Origin: a virus
Strand: one strand, 5' to 3'
DNA length: 39,447 nucleotides
IMG/VR virus record: IMGVR_UViG_3300013119_000145
Location: 1-39,447 of that record
Positions 7,640-15,073 of the stretch are shown here, in pieces. The translations under genes were made by a program, and so were the position numbers. Within the stretch, counting starts at the first letter, position 1. Each line of letters opens with the position of its first letter. The notes under the pieces are model-generated. The model saw only the letters and a program-made list of their open reading frames with translations, searched no databases and was not told the DNA's origin.

Positions 7640-8664
7640 AAGAATACTGTAATGCCCCTTGGGTATCATTATATTATTCAGGATCAAATGGATATAAACC
7701 ATGTTGTTCTTGGGGAGGTGATACATTTACAGGTGCCATAGAAGAATATTTTAAATCTGATTTTTTAAATAATATTAAAAGAGATGATTATGATTATGAA
7801 TATACATGTAGGGAATGCATAAAAGTTGATAGTATTAATACATTATCGACCAGAACTAATCTTAATAAACATTATGCTATTGAGGATGGTATACAATCAT
7901 TAGACTATAGACCCACAAATAAATGTAATCTCGCTTGCAAAACATGTACACCAAGAGCATCATCTTTAATAGCTAAGTTAAGAGATAAAGATGTTGTTAA
8001 TTTAGGATATAATGATATAATTGATTATGATTTTAATCTTAAGAAATTAAAAATATTGGGTGGGGAACCTTCTATTGAAGATTTATCTTTTGAGGCTATC
8101 GAGAAGTTTGGTAACACCAACACTGAAATTAGTATCACCACTAATGGTATGGGTATAAGTAACAGATGGTTAACAGCATTAAAATCATGTAAGTCATTAG
8201 GCATTAATATATCAATTGATGGTACTGAAAAGGTATTTGAATATATACGATACCCTGGTAAGTGGGATAAAATAAAAAGAAATATCCAAATATATGAAGA
8301 CAATTTTAAAAGTAAAGATATGAAATTTCATTTGACTGTTTCAGTGTTTAATTACTTAGTAATAGATAAATGGTTAGATTATTTTATGGAATCTAATATT
8401 AAATTGCTTCAATACCCTTTAACATATCCTGAATGGCAATCATTGGATATTATACCACCAGAGATAAAGGATCTTATATTTGATTATTTGTATAGTGTTA
8501 ATCATAAATATGCATTTAAAGCAATAGAAATATTAGAGGCTTCTATATTTAGACCTGAGCTTTTAAGATCATTTCAAATTAATATCTTGAAACAGGATAA
8601 ATTATATAAAGATAATTTATTCAACGTTGACCCTAGATTTAAAGCATTAATGAATTATGATTAA
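7636..8664 (+). CDS. twitch-domain radical SAM protein 5 (N-terminal twitch type)
   Basis: A 342-residue, shorter member of the N-terminal twitch group. Twitch cysteines are C5 (CNAPW), C23/C24 (CC) and C58/C61; the SAM cluster motif is C97, C101, C104 (CNLACKTC) and GGEP is at 142-145, with TTNG and SIDG following. The spacer between twitch and core is shorter than in the 2778 and 6314 proteins, accounting for the smaller size. It starts in an ATGA overlap with the upstream stop, so translation is probably coupled. It overlaps the next gene by 8 bases. Very AT-rich. The substrate is unknown. Confidence 0.83.
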   Translation: MKEYCNAPWVSLYYSGSNGYKPCCSWGGDTFTGAIEEYFKSDFLNNIKRDDYDYEYTCRECIKVDSINTLSTRTNLNKHYAIEDGIQSLDYRPTNKCNLACKTCTPRASSLIAKLRDKDVVNLGYNDIIDYDFNLKKLKILGGEPSIEDLSFEAIEKFGNTNTEISITTNGMGISNRWLTALKSCKSLGINISIDGTEKVFEYIRYPGKWDKIKRNIQIYEDNFKSKDMKFHLTVSVFNYLVIDKWLDYFMESNIKLLQYPLTYPEWQSLDIIPPEIKDLIFDYLYSVNHKYAFKAIEILEASIFRPELLRSFQINILKQDKLYKDNLFNVDPRFKALMNYD

Positions 8665-9826
8665 ATGTGCGTATCCATGGATGCATTTAAATGTTACTAT
8701 CTCAGGTAATATCACACCATGTTGTATATCATTCAGTGGTGATGATCCTCAATGGTGGCATAATGTTAAATTAAGTGATGGATTATATTCGAGTGAACAT
8801 ATTAAGATGCGTAATGATATGCGTAATGATATATGGCCTAAAATATGTAAGATATGTGAGGATACTGAGAAAGAAGGTGTTATATCACATAGAGAAGCTA
8901 GTACAAAACATTTGGATCTAGATATAGATTATAATAAGGAGCCTAATAAGTTAGAATTTCTTGGTATTACATTTAATAATATTTGTAACTTAGGTTGTAG
9001 AATGTGTAACCCAGATTCATCATCTTTATTAAGTGATGAATATAAAAAGCATAATGAATACCCTATATTTTTAACTGATTATAATAAGAAAGAAATAACA
9101 ACTACATTTAAAGAAGATGAAAAGATTAAATTAACTAAAGATGCTATTGTTAATGGGCTTCAAATATTAAAAGTTACTGGGGGTGAACCATTTGCTTCAA
9201 GTCATTTTATGGATCTTATTAATTGGTGTATTGATAAGGGCTACGCTAAAAATCTTTCTTTACGAATAACAACCAATGGTATAAAATTTAATAGTGTGTT
9301 ATTGAATAAGCTGTTGAAGTTTAAAAAAACTAGATTTACAATAAGTATTGATGGGGTCAATAAACTATTTAACTATATTAGATGGCCAGGTAAGTGGGAT
9401 CAAGTTGAAGTTTCAATTGATATGTTAATGAATTATATCAATAAACACCCTGATAAATTTACCCAAGTACAATTGAATGTAGTGTTACAATCATATAATG
9501 TCTTACAATTAGCTGATATATATAATTGGTGCACCAATAAAGGGTTAAAATTTAATGTTGATACTAATTTTAAACCTAGAGATGCAGAATTTAATGTATT
9601 ATATCTACCAGATTCAGTTATAGATGAGGCTATAAATAGAATAAAGGATATTGATAATGATAAAATACGCGCGGTTATTAAAATATTGTGTATGTCTAAT
9701 ATAAACTATAAGAAGTTAAATGATCTATTAACCTCTACTAAAATATTAGATAAACATCGTGGCCAAGATTATAGAAATTATTTGGATAGTAAAATGGTTG
9801 CAGTATTAGAGATGTTAGATATATGA
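8657..9826 (+). CDS. twitch-domain radical SAM protein 6 (N-terminal twitch type)
   Basis: A 389-residue N-terminal twitch radical SAM protein. Cysteines C4 (CAYPW), C22/C23 (CC) and C64/C67 form the twitch pattern; C110, C114, C117 (CNLGCRMC) form the radical SAM site; GGEP is at 175-178 and ITTNG and SIDG follow. The region between the SAM cysteines and GGEP is longer than in the 7636 protein, with a charged Lys/Asp/Glu stretch. Start and stop overlap both neighbours (8 and 4 bases). Hand inspection shows it among the most AT-rich genes of the run, which may mean that it has a different recent history from the first gene. Confidence 0.83.
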   Translation: MIKCAYPWMHLNVTISGNITPCCISFSGDDPQWWHNVKLSDGLYSSEHIKMRNDMRNDIWPKICKICEDTEKEGVISHREASTKHLDLDIDYNKEPNKLEFLGITFNNICNLGCRMCNPDSSSLLSDEYKKHNEYPIFLTDYNKKEITTTFKEDEKIKLTKDAIVNGLQILKVTGGEPFASSHFMDLINWCIDKGYAKNLSLRITTNGIKFNSVLLNKLLKFKKTRFTISIDGVNKLFNYIRWPGKWDQVEVSIDMLMNYINKHPDKFTQVQLNVVLQSYNVLQLADIYNWCTNKGLKFNVDTNFKPRDAEFNVLYLPDSVIDEAINRIKDIDNDKIRAVIKILCMSNINYKKLNDLLTSTKILDKHRGQDYRNYLDSKMVAVLEMLDI

Positions 9827-10443
9827 GTTGGTTTAATAAAAATGAGATACAAAGAATACAAATAGAGATAACAAACTATTGTAATGCTTCTTGTCATTTA
9901 TGCTCTAGAGAAAATAAGAAGGTTAAATTCAACAATAATAATATAACACTAAACCAAATTAAAAAATCATATACTGGACAATGGCCTTCTTTAACTAATA
10001 TACATTTATGTGGTAATGTAGATGAACCAACTATTAATCCAGAAATTATAGATATAATATATCACCTATCAACTTTAAATAATAATATTAAGTTTAACAT
10101 TGCTACAAATGGTGGTACACGAAATGAAAAGTTTTGGTCTGAATTAGGATCTATTAACAATGTTATGGTAACATTTGGTATTGATGGCCTTAAGGATACA
10201 AATCATCTATATAGAAAAAATGTCAAGTGGGGTCTATTAGAAAAAAATTATAAAGCTTTTATTAGAGCCGGCGGTAAAGCTACTTGGCAATTTATACCAT
10301 TTGAACATAATAAACATCAAATTAGTGAAGCTAAAGATCTAGCAATGAGTGAAGGATTCTCTGAATTTATTATTAGAAAAACAATAAGAGAAAATACTAA
10401 AATTGATATTGATGTACCTACAGGACATACTAATGAAAGATAA
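9823..10443 (+). CDS. radical SAM core protein 7a, lacking its SPASM domain
   Basis: A second bare radical SAM core of 206 residues, the same length as the protein at 5382. The SAM motif is C20, C24, C27 (CNASCHLC). The GGE position reads CGNVDEP (63-69), close to CGNHGDP in the fused paralogue at 10743. ATNGG and GIDGL follow. The SPASM-like partner is the next gene, overlapping by 11 bases. It begins in an ATGA overlap with the upstream gene. Splitting of the same family at the same domain border in two places in this run argues that it is a stable architecture and not a sequencing error. Confidence 0.8.
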   Translation: MSWFNKNEIQRIQIEITNYCNASCHLCSRENKKVKFNNNNITLNQIKKSYTGQWPSLTNIHLCGNVDEPTINPEIIDIIYHLSTLNNNIKFNIATNGGTRNEKFWSELGSINNVMVTFGIDGLKDTNHLYRKNVKWGLLEKNYKAFIRAGGKATWQFIPFEHNKHQISEAKDLAMSEGFSEFIIRKTIRENTKIDIDVPTGHTNER

Positions 10444-10750
10444 AGTTATATGCCAAGCTAAAGTTGGTAATGGTAAATATGCATTCAATACTGATATGGG
10501 TAACATATATGTGTCACACCAAGGATATGTAGTACCTTGTTGTTGGATGGGAACCGATCATCAATTAGAACTACTATGGAAAAATAGTAATATTAATAAA
10601 GAAACTCATAATATAAAACACGAATCAATTGAAAACATATTAGAAGGACCTATGTGGAAATGGATTGATGATAATATAAATGATTATCCATTATGTATTA
10701 AGAAATGCGTTAATAAAGAATTTGATGCCTGGTCATATAAGTATGTTTAG
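10433..10750 (+). CDS. stand-alone SPASM/twitch-like Cys-rich protein 7b
   Basis: From ATG 10433 this is a 105-residue Cys-rich protein aligning by eye with the C-terminal part of the fused protein at 10743: C7, then YVVPCCW (C36, C37), an Ile/Glu-rich helix (IENILEGPMWKWI) and CxxxC (C88, C92) near the end. The CCW motif is shared exactly with the fused paralogue (HPCCW). It has no SAM-binding motif, so it probably acts with 7a as an auxiliary-cluster and substrate-binding subunit. An AGGA about 8 bases upstream supports the start; the frame is open a little further upstream, but only with a TTG. It overlaps the next gene by 8 bases. Confidence 0.73.
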   Translation: MKDKVICQAKVGNGKYAFNTDMGNIYVSHQGYVVPCCWMGTDHQLELLWKNSNINKETHNIKHESIENILEGPMWKWIDDNINDYPLCIKKCVNKEFDAWSYKYV

Positions 10751-11804
10751 CTATAATGAAATAGAACAAGTACATTTAGAACCTACACAGAAGTGCCAGG
10801 CTCGTTGTCCTATGTGTGATAGAAATAAAGATGGTGGTGAAACAAATCAATACCTAACCAATGCTGATTTATCATTGGATGATATTAAGAAGATGTTTCC
10901 TATTCCCTTCGTTAAACAATTAAAGAATCTTTATATGTGTGGTAACCATGGTGATCCTATCTTTGCACCGGAGTGCTTAGAAATAATGGAGTGGTTAAGA
11001 GAAGTTAATCCAAATATATACCTATCATTAACTACCAATGGTGGAGCAAGAGATCCTGAATGGTGGGAAGCATTAGCACCTATTGTGAATCAAGTTATCT
11101 TTTCTGTTGATGGTCTCGAAGATACAAATCATTTATATAGACAAGGTGTTAATTGGGAATCAGTAGAAGAAAACATGTCGGCCTTCTGTGATGCTGGTGG
11201 TGTAGCCCAATGGGTATTCCTTGTCTTTAACTATAATGAGCATCAAGTTGAGGAAGCAAAGGAGTGGTCTAAAATGATAGGGGTTAAAGAGTTTGTCATT
11301 AAGAAAAGTGGCAGGTATATATCCACGGCCAAACTTAAAAAGAAAGGTAACAAACAAGCAACTGATCGAAAGGGTAATGATACAACATTGTTGAGTCCAC
11401 CCAAGGCTAGAAAATATCAAAATAAATCTAATAAAGATTATGATGAGATCGAAATTAAATTTGGTAATTTAAAGAATTATTTACAAATTGCTGAAGTCGA
11501 ATGTAAGGCAATACCTAAGAAAGAGGTTTATATCACAGCTGAAGGTTATGTGCATCCATGCTGTTGGACCGCGGGTAGAATGTATAAATGGTGGAGAGGC
11601 CCAGGTGAAGGACAAATATGGGAACATATTAATAAGTTTGAAACGAATGCCCTTAAAACTACTATTGAAGATATTGTCGATAATGGTTTCTTTAAATCAA
11701 TTGAAGATTCATGGAGTAAAGACGGTTTTGAAAACGGTAAGCTAAAAGTATGTGCTTTAAAATGTAATAAGAAATATGATCCCTTCTCGGCCCAATGGCA
11801 ATGA
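10743..11804 (+). CDS. radical SAM/SPASM-like protein 8 (fused form)
   Basis: This 353-residue protein carries in one chain what the pairs at 5382/5995 and 9823/10433 carry in two. The core has C18, C22, C25 (CQARCPMC), CGNHGDP at 66-72, TTNGG and SVDGL. A Lys-rich linker covers about 190-250, followed by the SPASM-like part with C254, HPCCW (C273, C274) and CALKC (C337, C341). The start is ATG 10743, just before the core; the frame is open upstream within the 3' end of the preceding gene, but those residues are not shared by paralogues. Overlap with the upstream gene is 8 bases, and there is no clear Shine-Dalgarno, so coupling is likely. GC content is somewhat higher than in the split copies. 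Confidence 0.83.
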   Translation: MFSYNEIEQVHLEPTQKCQARCPMCDRNKDGGETNQYLTNADLSLDDIKKMFPIPFVKQLKNLYMCGNHGDPIFAPECLEIMEWLREVNPNIYLSLTTNGGARDPEWWEALAPIVNQVIFSVDGLEDTNHLYRQGVNWESVEENMSAFCDAGGVAQWVFLVFNYNEHQVEEAKEWSKMIGVKEFVIKKSGRYISTAKLKKKGNKQATDRKGNDTTLLSPPKARKYQNKSNKDYDEIEIKFGNLKNYLQIAEVECKAIPKKEVYITAEGYVHPCCWTAGRMYKWWRGPGEGQIWEHINKFETNALKTTIEDIVDNGFFKSIEDSWSKDGFENGKLKVCALKCNKKYDPFSAQWQ

Positions 11805-12916
11805 ATGATTTAAAATGGAGTGAATATGACTTCACTAAAATACCCTTTGATGACATAGTACAGTTTGGCCAACGGTCAATGCTACACAGAGATACGTTTA
11901 CAGTATCTTGGCTACTTGGGAGATTTTGTAACTATAGATGTTCTTACTGTTGGCCTTACGCTAGGTCCGACAGAAAAGACTTTAGGCCACTCGATGTGTG
12001 TATTAATACTATTGATTCTATTAAAGAACAAGCAAGGGAGCGAGGGTTTAATTCATTCCATTTTAGTCTATCCGGCGGGGAACCTACATTCCATCCGGAG
12101 TATTTAGAAATAGTAAAGTATCTTAATGATGATGCAAAGAATTGTAACTATCATTCGTTACATATGACATCAAATTGTTCTAGACCTATTGAATGGTTTA
12201 AAGAATACTATGAAGCTTCTAAAGATATGCATAGGGTTTCAGTAACTGCTTCTTACCATAGGGAACATGTTAAGAGTATTGAAGAGTTTGCTGATAAACT
12301 TGAGTTCATGCAAGAGCATGGTATACAAGTTACAGTTAATATGGTTATGTTACCTAATTTATTTGAGGAACATTATGAGGATGCTTTATACTTCCATGAA
12401 AGAAATATCAATGTGACATTAAAACCTCAAAGTGATCCAACAGCATCATTTGTTGTTGATGGATACACAAAGGATATGATGGATAGGTTACATAATGGAA
12501 TGCCTCAACGAAACTTTACTGATATAAAAACCAAGGTTAAAAGACCAAAGAGGTCTTTGAATGCATTAGCCAAAGAATCAAATGAATCAATCCCTGCACA
12601 TTACCAAATAGAATTTACAGATAAAAATGGTAAGTTATGGTATATGGATCAAGCAGAAAGATTCAATGCATTCAATTTTAATAATTTTAATGGGTGGGAA
12701 TGTTCATCAGGATATAGATCTATTATTATCAGAGAGCCAGATGGTACGGTTAAGCGCTCTTATTCCTGCCATGATGTGCCTATTGGTCATGTTGAAACGG
12801 GGTTTAAATTATATGATGGGCCTAAGTTATGTACAACAAATGGTTGTGTATCAAGTGCTGATTCGAAAATACCAAAGAGGAAAATAGGATGGAAGATCCC
12901 ATTGTGGAATACATAG
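11795..12916 (+). CDS. radical SAM protein 9 (SYCW type)
   Basis: A 373-residue radical SAM protein, the last of the run. CxxxCxxC is C45, C49, C52 (CNYRCSYC) and GGEP is at 94-97; an SN pair replaces TTNG (MTSNCS). After a long middle region with Lys/Arg-rich residues, the C-terminal third has a Cys set (WECSSG, SYSCHD, LCTTNGC) compatible with an auxiliary cluster. It is closest to the protein at 4219, so the run starts and ends with similar types. Two ATGs compete: 11795 (10-base overlap) and 11801 (ATGA overlap of 4 bases, as elsewhere in the run); neither has a clear Shine-Dalgarno. The substrate is unknown. Confidence 0.82.
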   Translation: MAMNDLKWSEYDFTKIPFDDIVQFGQRSMLHRDTFTVSWLLGRFCNYRCSYCWPYARSDRKDFRPLDVCINTIDSIKEQARERGFNSFHFSLSGGEPTFHPEYLEIVKYLNDDAKNCNYHSLHMTSNCSRPIEWFKEYYEASKDMHRVSVTASYHREHVKSIEEFADKLEFMQEHGIQVTVNMVMLPNLFEEHYEDALYFHERNINVTLKPQSDPTASFVVDGYTKDMMDRLHNGMPQRNFTDIKTKVKRPKRSLNALAKESNESIPAHYQIEFTDKNGKLWYMDQAERFNAFNFNNFNGWECSSGYRSIIIREPDGTVKRSYSCHDVPIGHVETGFKLYDGPKLCTTNGCVSSADSKIPKRKIGWKIPLWNT

Positions 12917-13095
12917 ATTCATTTGATTTAAGAGAATTACAAATTGAAGCTGCATTAGTTATATCAAATCATGATGCGACTTCTGGTTGGATAAAGAAAT
13001 TTAAAGCCGAGCATGATTCACAACAATTTTATAAAAATGTTATATTATGGCATTATAATAAGTATGGTTTAATGCCTACGACTCATTATAATTAG
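12889..13095 (+). CDS. small unknown protein closing the radical SAM run
   Basis: This 68-residue protein starts inside the end of the last radical SAM gene (28-base overlap), with GAGG and AGG purine patches shortly upstream. It is mainly helical in character, acidic at the N-terminus (MEDPIVEYIDSFDLRE), and ends in NKYGLMPTTHYN. There is no cysteine, no signal peptide and no motif I recognise. It is convergent with the minus-strand oxygenase gene, overlapping it by 20 bases. Its size and position make it a conceivable accessory protein or even a modified substrate of the radical SAM enzymes, but nothing in its sequence proves either. Confidence 0.55.
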   Translation: MEDPIVEYIDSFDLRELQIEAALVISNHDATSGWIKKFKAEHDSQQFYKNVILWHYNKYGLMPTTHYN

Positions 13096-13098
13096 GCA
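13073..13098. terminator. possible bidirectional hairpin between convergent genes
   Basis: TGCCTA (13073-13078) and TAGGCA (13093-13098) form a perfect 6-bp inverted repeat with a 14-base loop, exactly where two convergent genes meet and overlap. It could stop transcription from both sides, but the loop is large and there is no clear T-run on the plus strand. Confidence 0.25.
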
Positions 13099-13654
13099 GC
13101 ATTTTCATTATAACATCCATATTTTCTTTAGTTAAAAATACAGACATTATAACATGGTATATATCATCAGAAAATGAAAATGATCCATGAACCTTCCTAG
13201 TATTTAAAATATATGGAACACCAGGTTTGAATTGGATAAATTTATCATCTAAATAAAACATCCATTTATCTATTTCCGTCTTATTTAAAAACACAACAAT
13301 TCTAAATTGCTCATTGTATCGCCAAGCATCTCTATGAGGGGCAAAATATGATCCTTTCATTAACTTAAATGCTCTACATTTAGCAAGAGAATCAAACTTA
13401 TCAAAGAATTCTTTCACGGTAGGACACTGGTACATATTCTCATTATACGCTTGGTTTTTATCGTGCTTGTTAGAATTTTTTTCACCTAATGAATCGATAT
13501 CACCATTAAAGGTTATACCTTCTTTATTGTTTATTGTAGGTATCCATGTCTTTAAAGATTTAAGCTCTTCAATAGCTTTAGGTGAGAATTTATAATCAAG
13601 TTCGATGGCATCACCATAAGAACTTAATATACTATGAAGACTTTGTGATATCAT
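13076..13654 (-). CDS. 2OG-Fe(II) oxygenase-like protein, minus-strand copy
   Basis: This 192-residue protein belongs to the same broad group as those at 2124, 13920 and 14531. It has an N-terminal GDAIELD (compare GDAIPLN at 14531), the iron-binding HxD in APHRDAW (H107, D109) and a distal His in NTRKVHGSFS (H156). The middle (about 40-80) is a long, Asn/Lys-rich insert not seen in the others. It lies on the minus strand and overlaps the upstream DUF6356-like gene by 23 bases, making a two-gene unit. The substrate is unknown. Because the strand is opposite to the radical SAM run, it must be read from a different promoter. Confidence 0.6.
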   Translation of the reverse strand: MISQSLHSILSSYGDAIELDYKFSPKAIEELKSLKTWIPTINNKEGITFNGDIDSLGEKNSNKHDKNQAYNENMYQCPTVKEFFDKFDSLAKCRAFKLMKGSYFAPHRDAWRYNEQFRIVVFLNKTEIDKWMFYLDDKFIQFKPGVPYILNTRKVHGSFSFSDDIYHVIMSVFLTKENMDVIMKMLPNYNES

Positions 13655-13859
13655 TATGGTGTTTTAATCTTTTAACTTCCTTATATATTTTAACAATCAT
13701 CTTCGGCCCATCCGCAATCCATATTGATGGTATAATACCATGGATGTAAGATTTAAAAGCAGTGGTTATTAATCTATTGCTTTGCATAAAAGAATGTCTT
13801 AAATGTTTCCAATAACTCCATCCGGTATCATTTAAGTGTTTTTTAGATTTTTCAAGCAT
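13632..13859 (-). CDS. DUF6356-like small protein
   Basis: A 75-residue basic protein, first gene of the minus-strand island. The segment HLNDTGWSYWKHLRHSF followed by a hydrophobic helix ending YIHGIIP matches the pattern I know from the DUF6356 family (HLxxxGxsYwxHLxxa... iHaxxP), which occurs in bacteria and marine phages and is probably membrane-associated. The C-terminus is Lys/Arg-rich. No function is established for the family. The start at 13859 is just downstream of an AT-rich intergenic stretch; I could not find a convincing late promoter for this strand there. Confidence 0.6.
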   Translation of the reverse strand: MLEKSKKHLNDTGWSYWKHLRHSFMQSNRLITTAFKSYIHGIIPSIWIADGPKMIVKIYKEVKRLKHHNDITKSS

Positions 13860-13863
13860 TGTT

Positions 13864-13871
13864 TATAAATA
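13864..13871 (+). promoter_or_regulatory. T4-type late promoter (TATAAATA)
   Basis: An exact TATAAATA lies 48 bases before the plus-strand oxygenase gene at 13920, in a very AT-rich 60-base gap between divergent genes. AAAAAGGA (13906-13913) downstream gives a suitable ribosome-binding site. It probably starts the unit 13920-17114. Confidence 0.75.
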
Positions 13872-13919
13872 TGTATTATATATAGTCTATATATATACTA
13901 TTTTTAAAAAGGATAAACC

Positions 13920-14531
13920 ATGATAAATGCAAATCATTTCTTCCAGTCAGCGGGAGATATAGTACCTTTAAATGTTTGGGCGCCCGAAGGTGTTGTTGAA
14001 CAACTAAAAGAACTACATGCTGATAAATCTAAACAGGCAATGTATCGTAATGAAGGCGGTACTAATGACCATGAATCATCTAAAGCGGGTGGTATTGATT
14101 TAATTGATATACCTGAAGATTGGGGAATCCCAAGCCATGCGGGTACAACAGGATCAATTATGTATAATAAAGGAGACTATTTATTCCCTCATAGAGATAA
14201 ATGGCGTTATATGAATCTTGATGGTACATACAAAGAAGGTGCTGATGGTAATGGTATTAGACTAATTTGTTTTGCAAATCACAATTCAGTTACAGACTTT
14301 ACATTTATCTATGAAGGCAAGGTAGTATATTTAGAGCCAAGAAGATGGTATGCCGTTAATACACAGAGAGTTCATTGGGGATTCTCATTTGTTGATGGTG
14401 TATATCATATGGGGTGTGAATTAAAGTTTAATGATGAAGACCGTGCAGCAACAACAGAATTCCTATTAACAAATATGGAATTTGGCCAACCTATTGATGA
14501 TAGAAAGGGTGTTGATTGTACTAGAAACTAA
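13920..14531 (+). CDS. 2OG-Fe(II) oxygenase-like protein, copy 2
   Basis: A 203-residue close paralogue of the protein at 2124. Both have GDIVPLN near the N-terminus, YNKGDYLFPHRDKWR around the iron ligands (here H91 and D93), NTQRVHWGFS with the distal His (H152), and the same ending DDRKGVDC-x-RN. The conserved HxD...H set fits a 2-oxoglutarate/Fe(II) oxygenase; the target is unknown. It has its own late promoter and ribosome-binding site, unlike copy 1, which follows the adhesin genes. The next oxygenase gene begins in its stop codon (TAATG). Confidence 0.65.
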   Translation: MINANHFFQSAGDIVPLNVWAPEGVVEQLKELHADKSKQAMYRNEGGTNDHESSKAGGIDLIDIPEDWGIPSHAGTTGSIMYNKGDYLFPHRDKWRYMNLDGTYKEGADGNGIRLICFANHNSVTDFTFIYEGKVVYLEPRRWYAVNTQRVHWGFSFVDGVYHMGCELKFNDEDRAATTEFLLTNMEFGQPIDDRKGVDCTRN

Positions 14532-15073
14532 TGTTAGCTAGTGAATTGCATAACCTATATGGGGATGCTATACCGTTAAATGTTTTTGCTGAAGTCGGTG
14601 AAGTAGATCATAATAATATTAAGAGGGCATGGGATTATCCTAATATTGGCATGAAGGAAATTCATGTTCAAAAAACTATACCCTCTTATTTCAATATACC
14701 AGAAGAGCTAAAATATACTAAGCCTGTCCATGTACGTGGTATGCGCGGTACATTCTTTACTCCTCATAGGGATCTTATATATATTAATGATACCAATAAC
14801 TGGGTTAGACTCACATGTTTTGCTAATAATGCTAGACCTGAGGAGTGTACTTTTGTTGTTGATAATAAGGTAATGAATTTTGAAGCGGGTAGATGGTATA
14901 TATTAAATCCTAGAAAGACTCATCATAGTTCATATTGGGTAGATAATTGTATACATTATGTAATTAATCTTAGCCTATTAGATAATAAAACTTGGAATTG
15001 GCTATTTTCCAATATACAATTTCATGAAAGGCGTGACACAGGTGAAACAGACACAGGTGAAAATAACAAATAA
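14531..15073 (+). CDS. 2OG-Fe(II) oxygenase-like protein, third type
   Basis: A 180-residue relative of the preceding gene with a more divergent sequence. GDAIPLNVF opens the protein, TPHRDLI supplies the HxD (H79, D81) and PRKTHHSS the distal His (H131). Its start overlaps the upstream stop by one base, so translation is coupled. The C-terminus ends in a short repeated DTGET-DTGEN, encoded by a 15-base tandem repeat that is also read in another frame as the beginning of the next gene. No strong evidence tells what it hydroxylates. Confidence 0.6.
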   Translation: MLASELHNLYGDAIPLNVFAEVGEVDHNNIKRAWDYPNIGMKEIHVQKTIPSYFNIPEELKYTKPVHVRGMRGTFFTPHRDLIYINDTNNWVRLTCFANNARPEECTFVVDNKVMNFEAGRWYILNPRKTHHSSYWVDNCIHYVINLSLLDNKTWNWLFSNIQFHERRDTGETDTGENNK

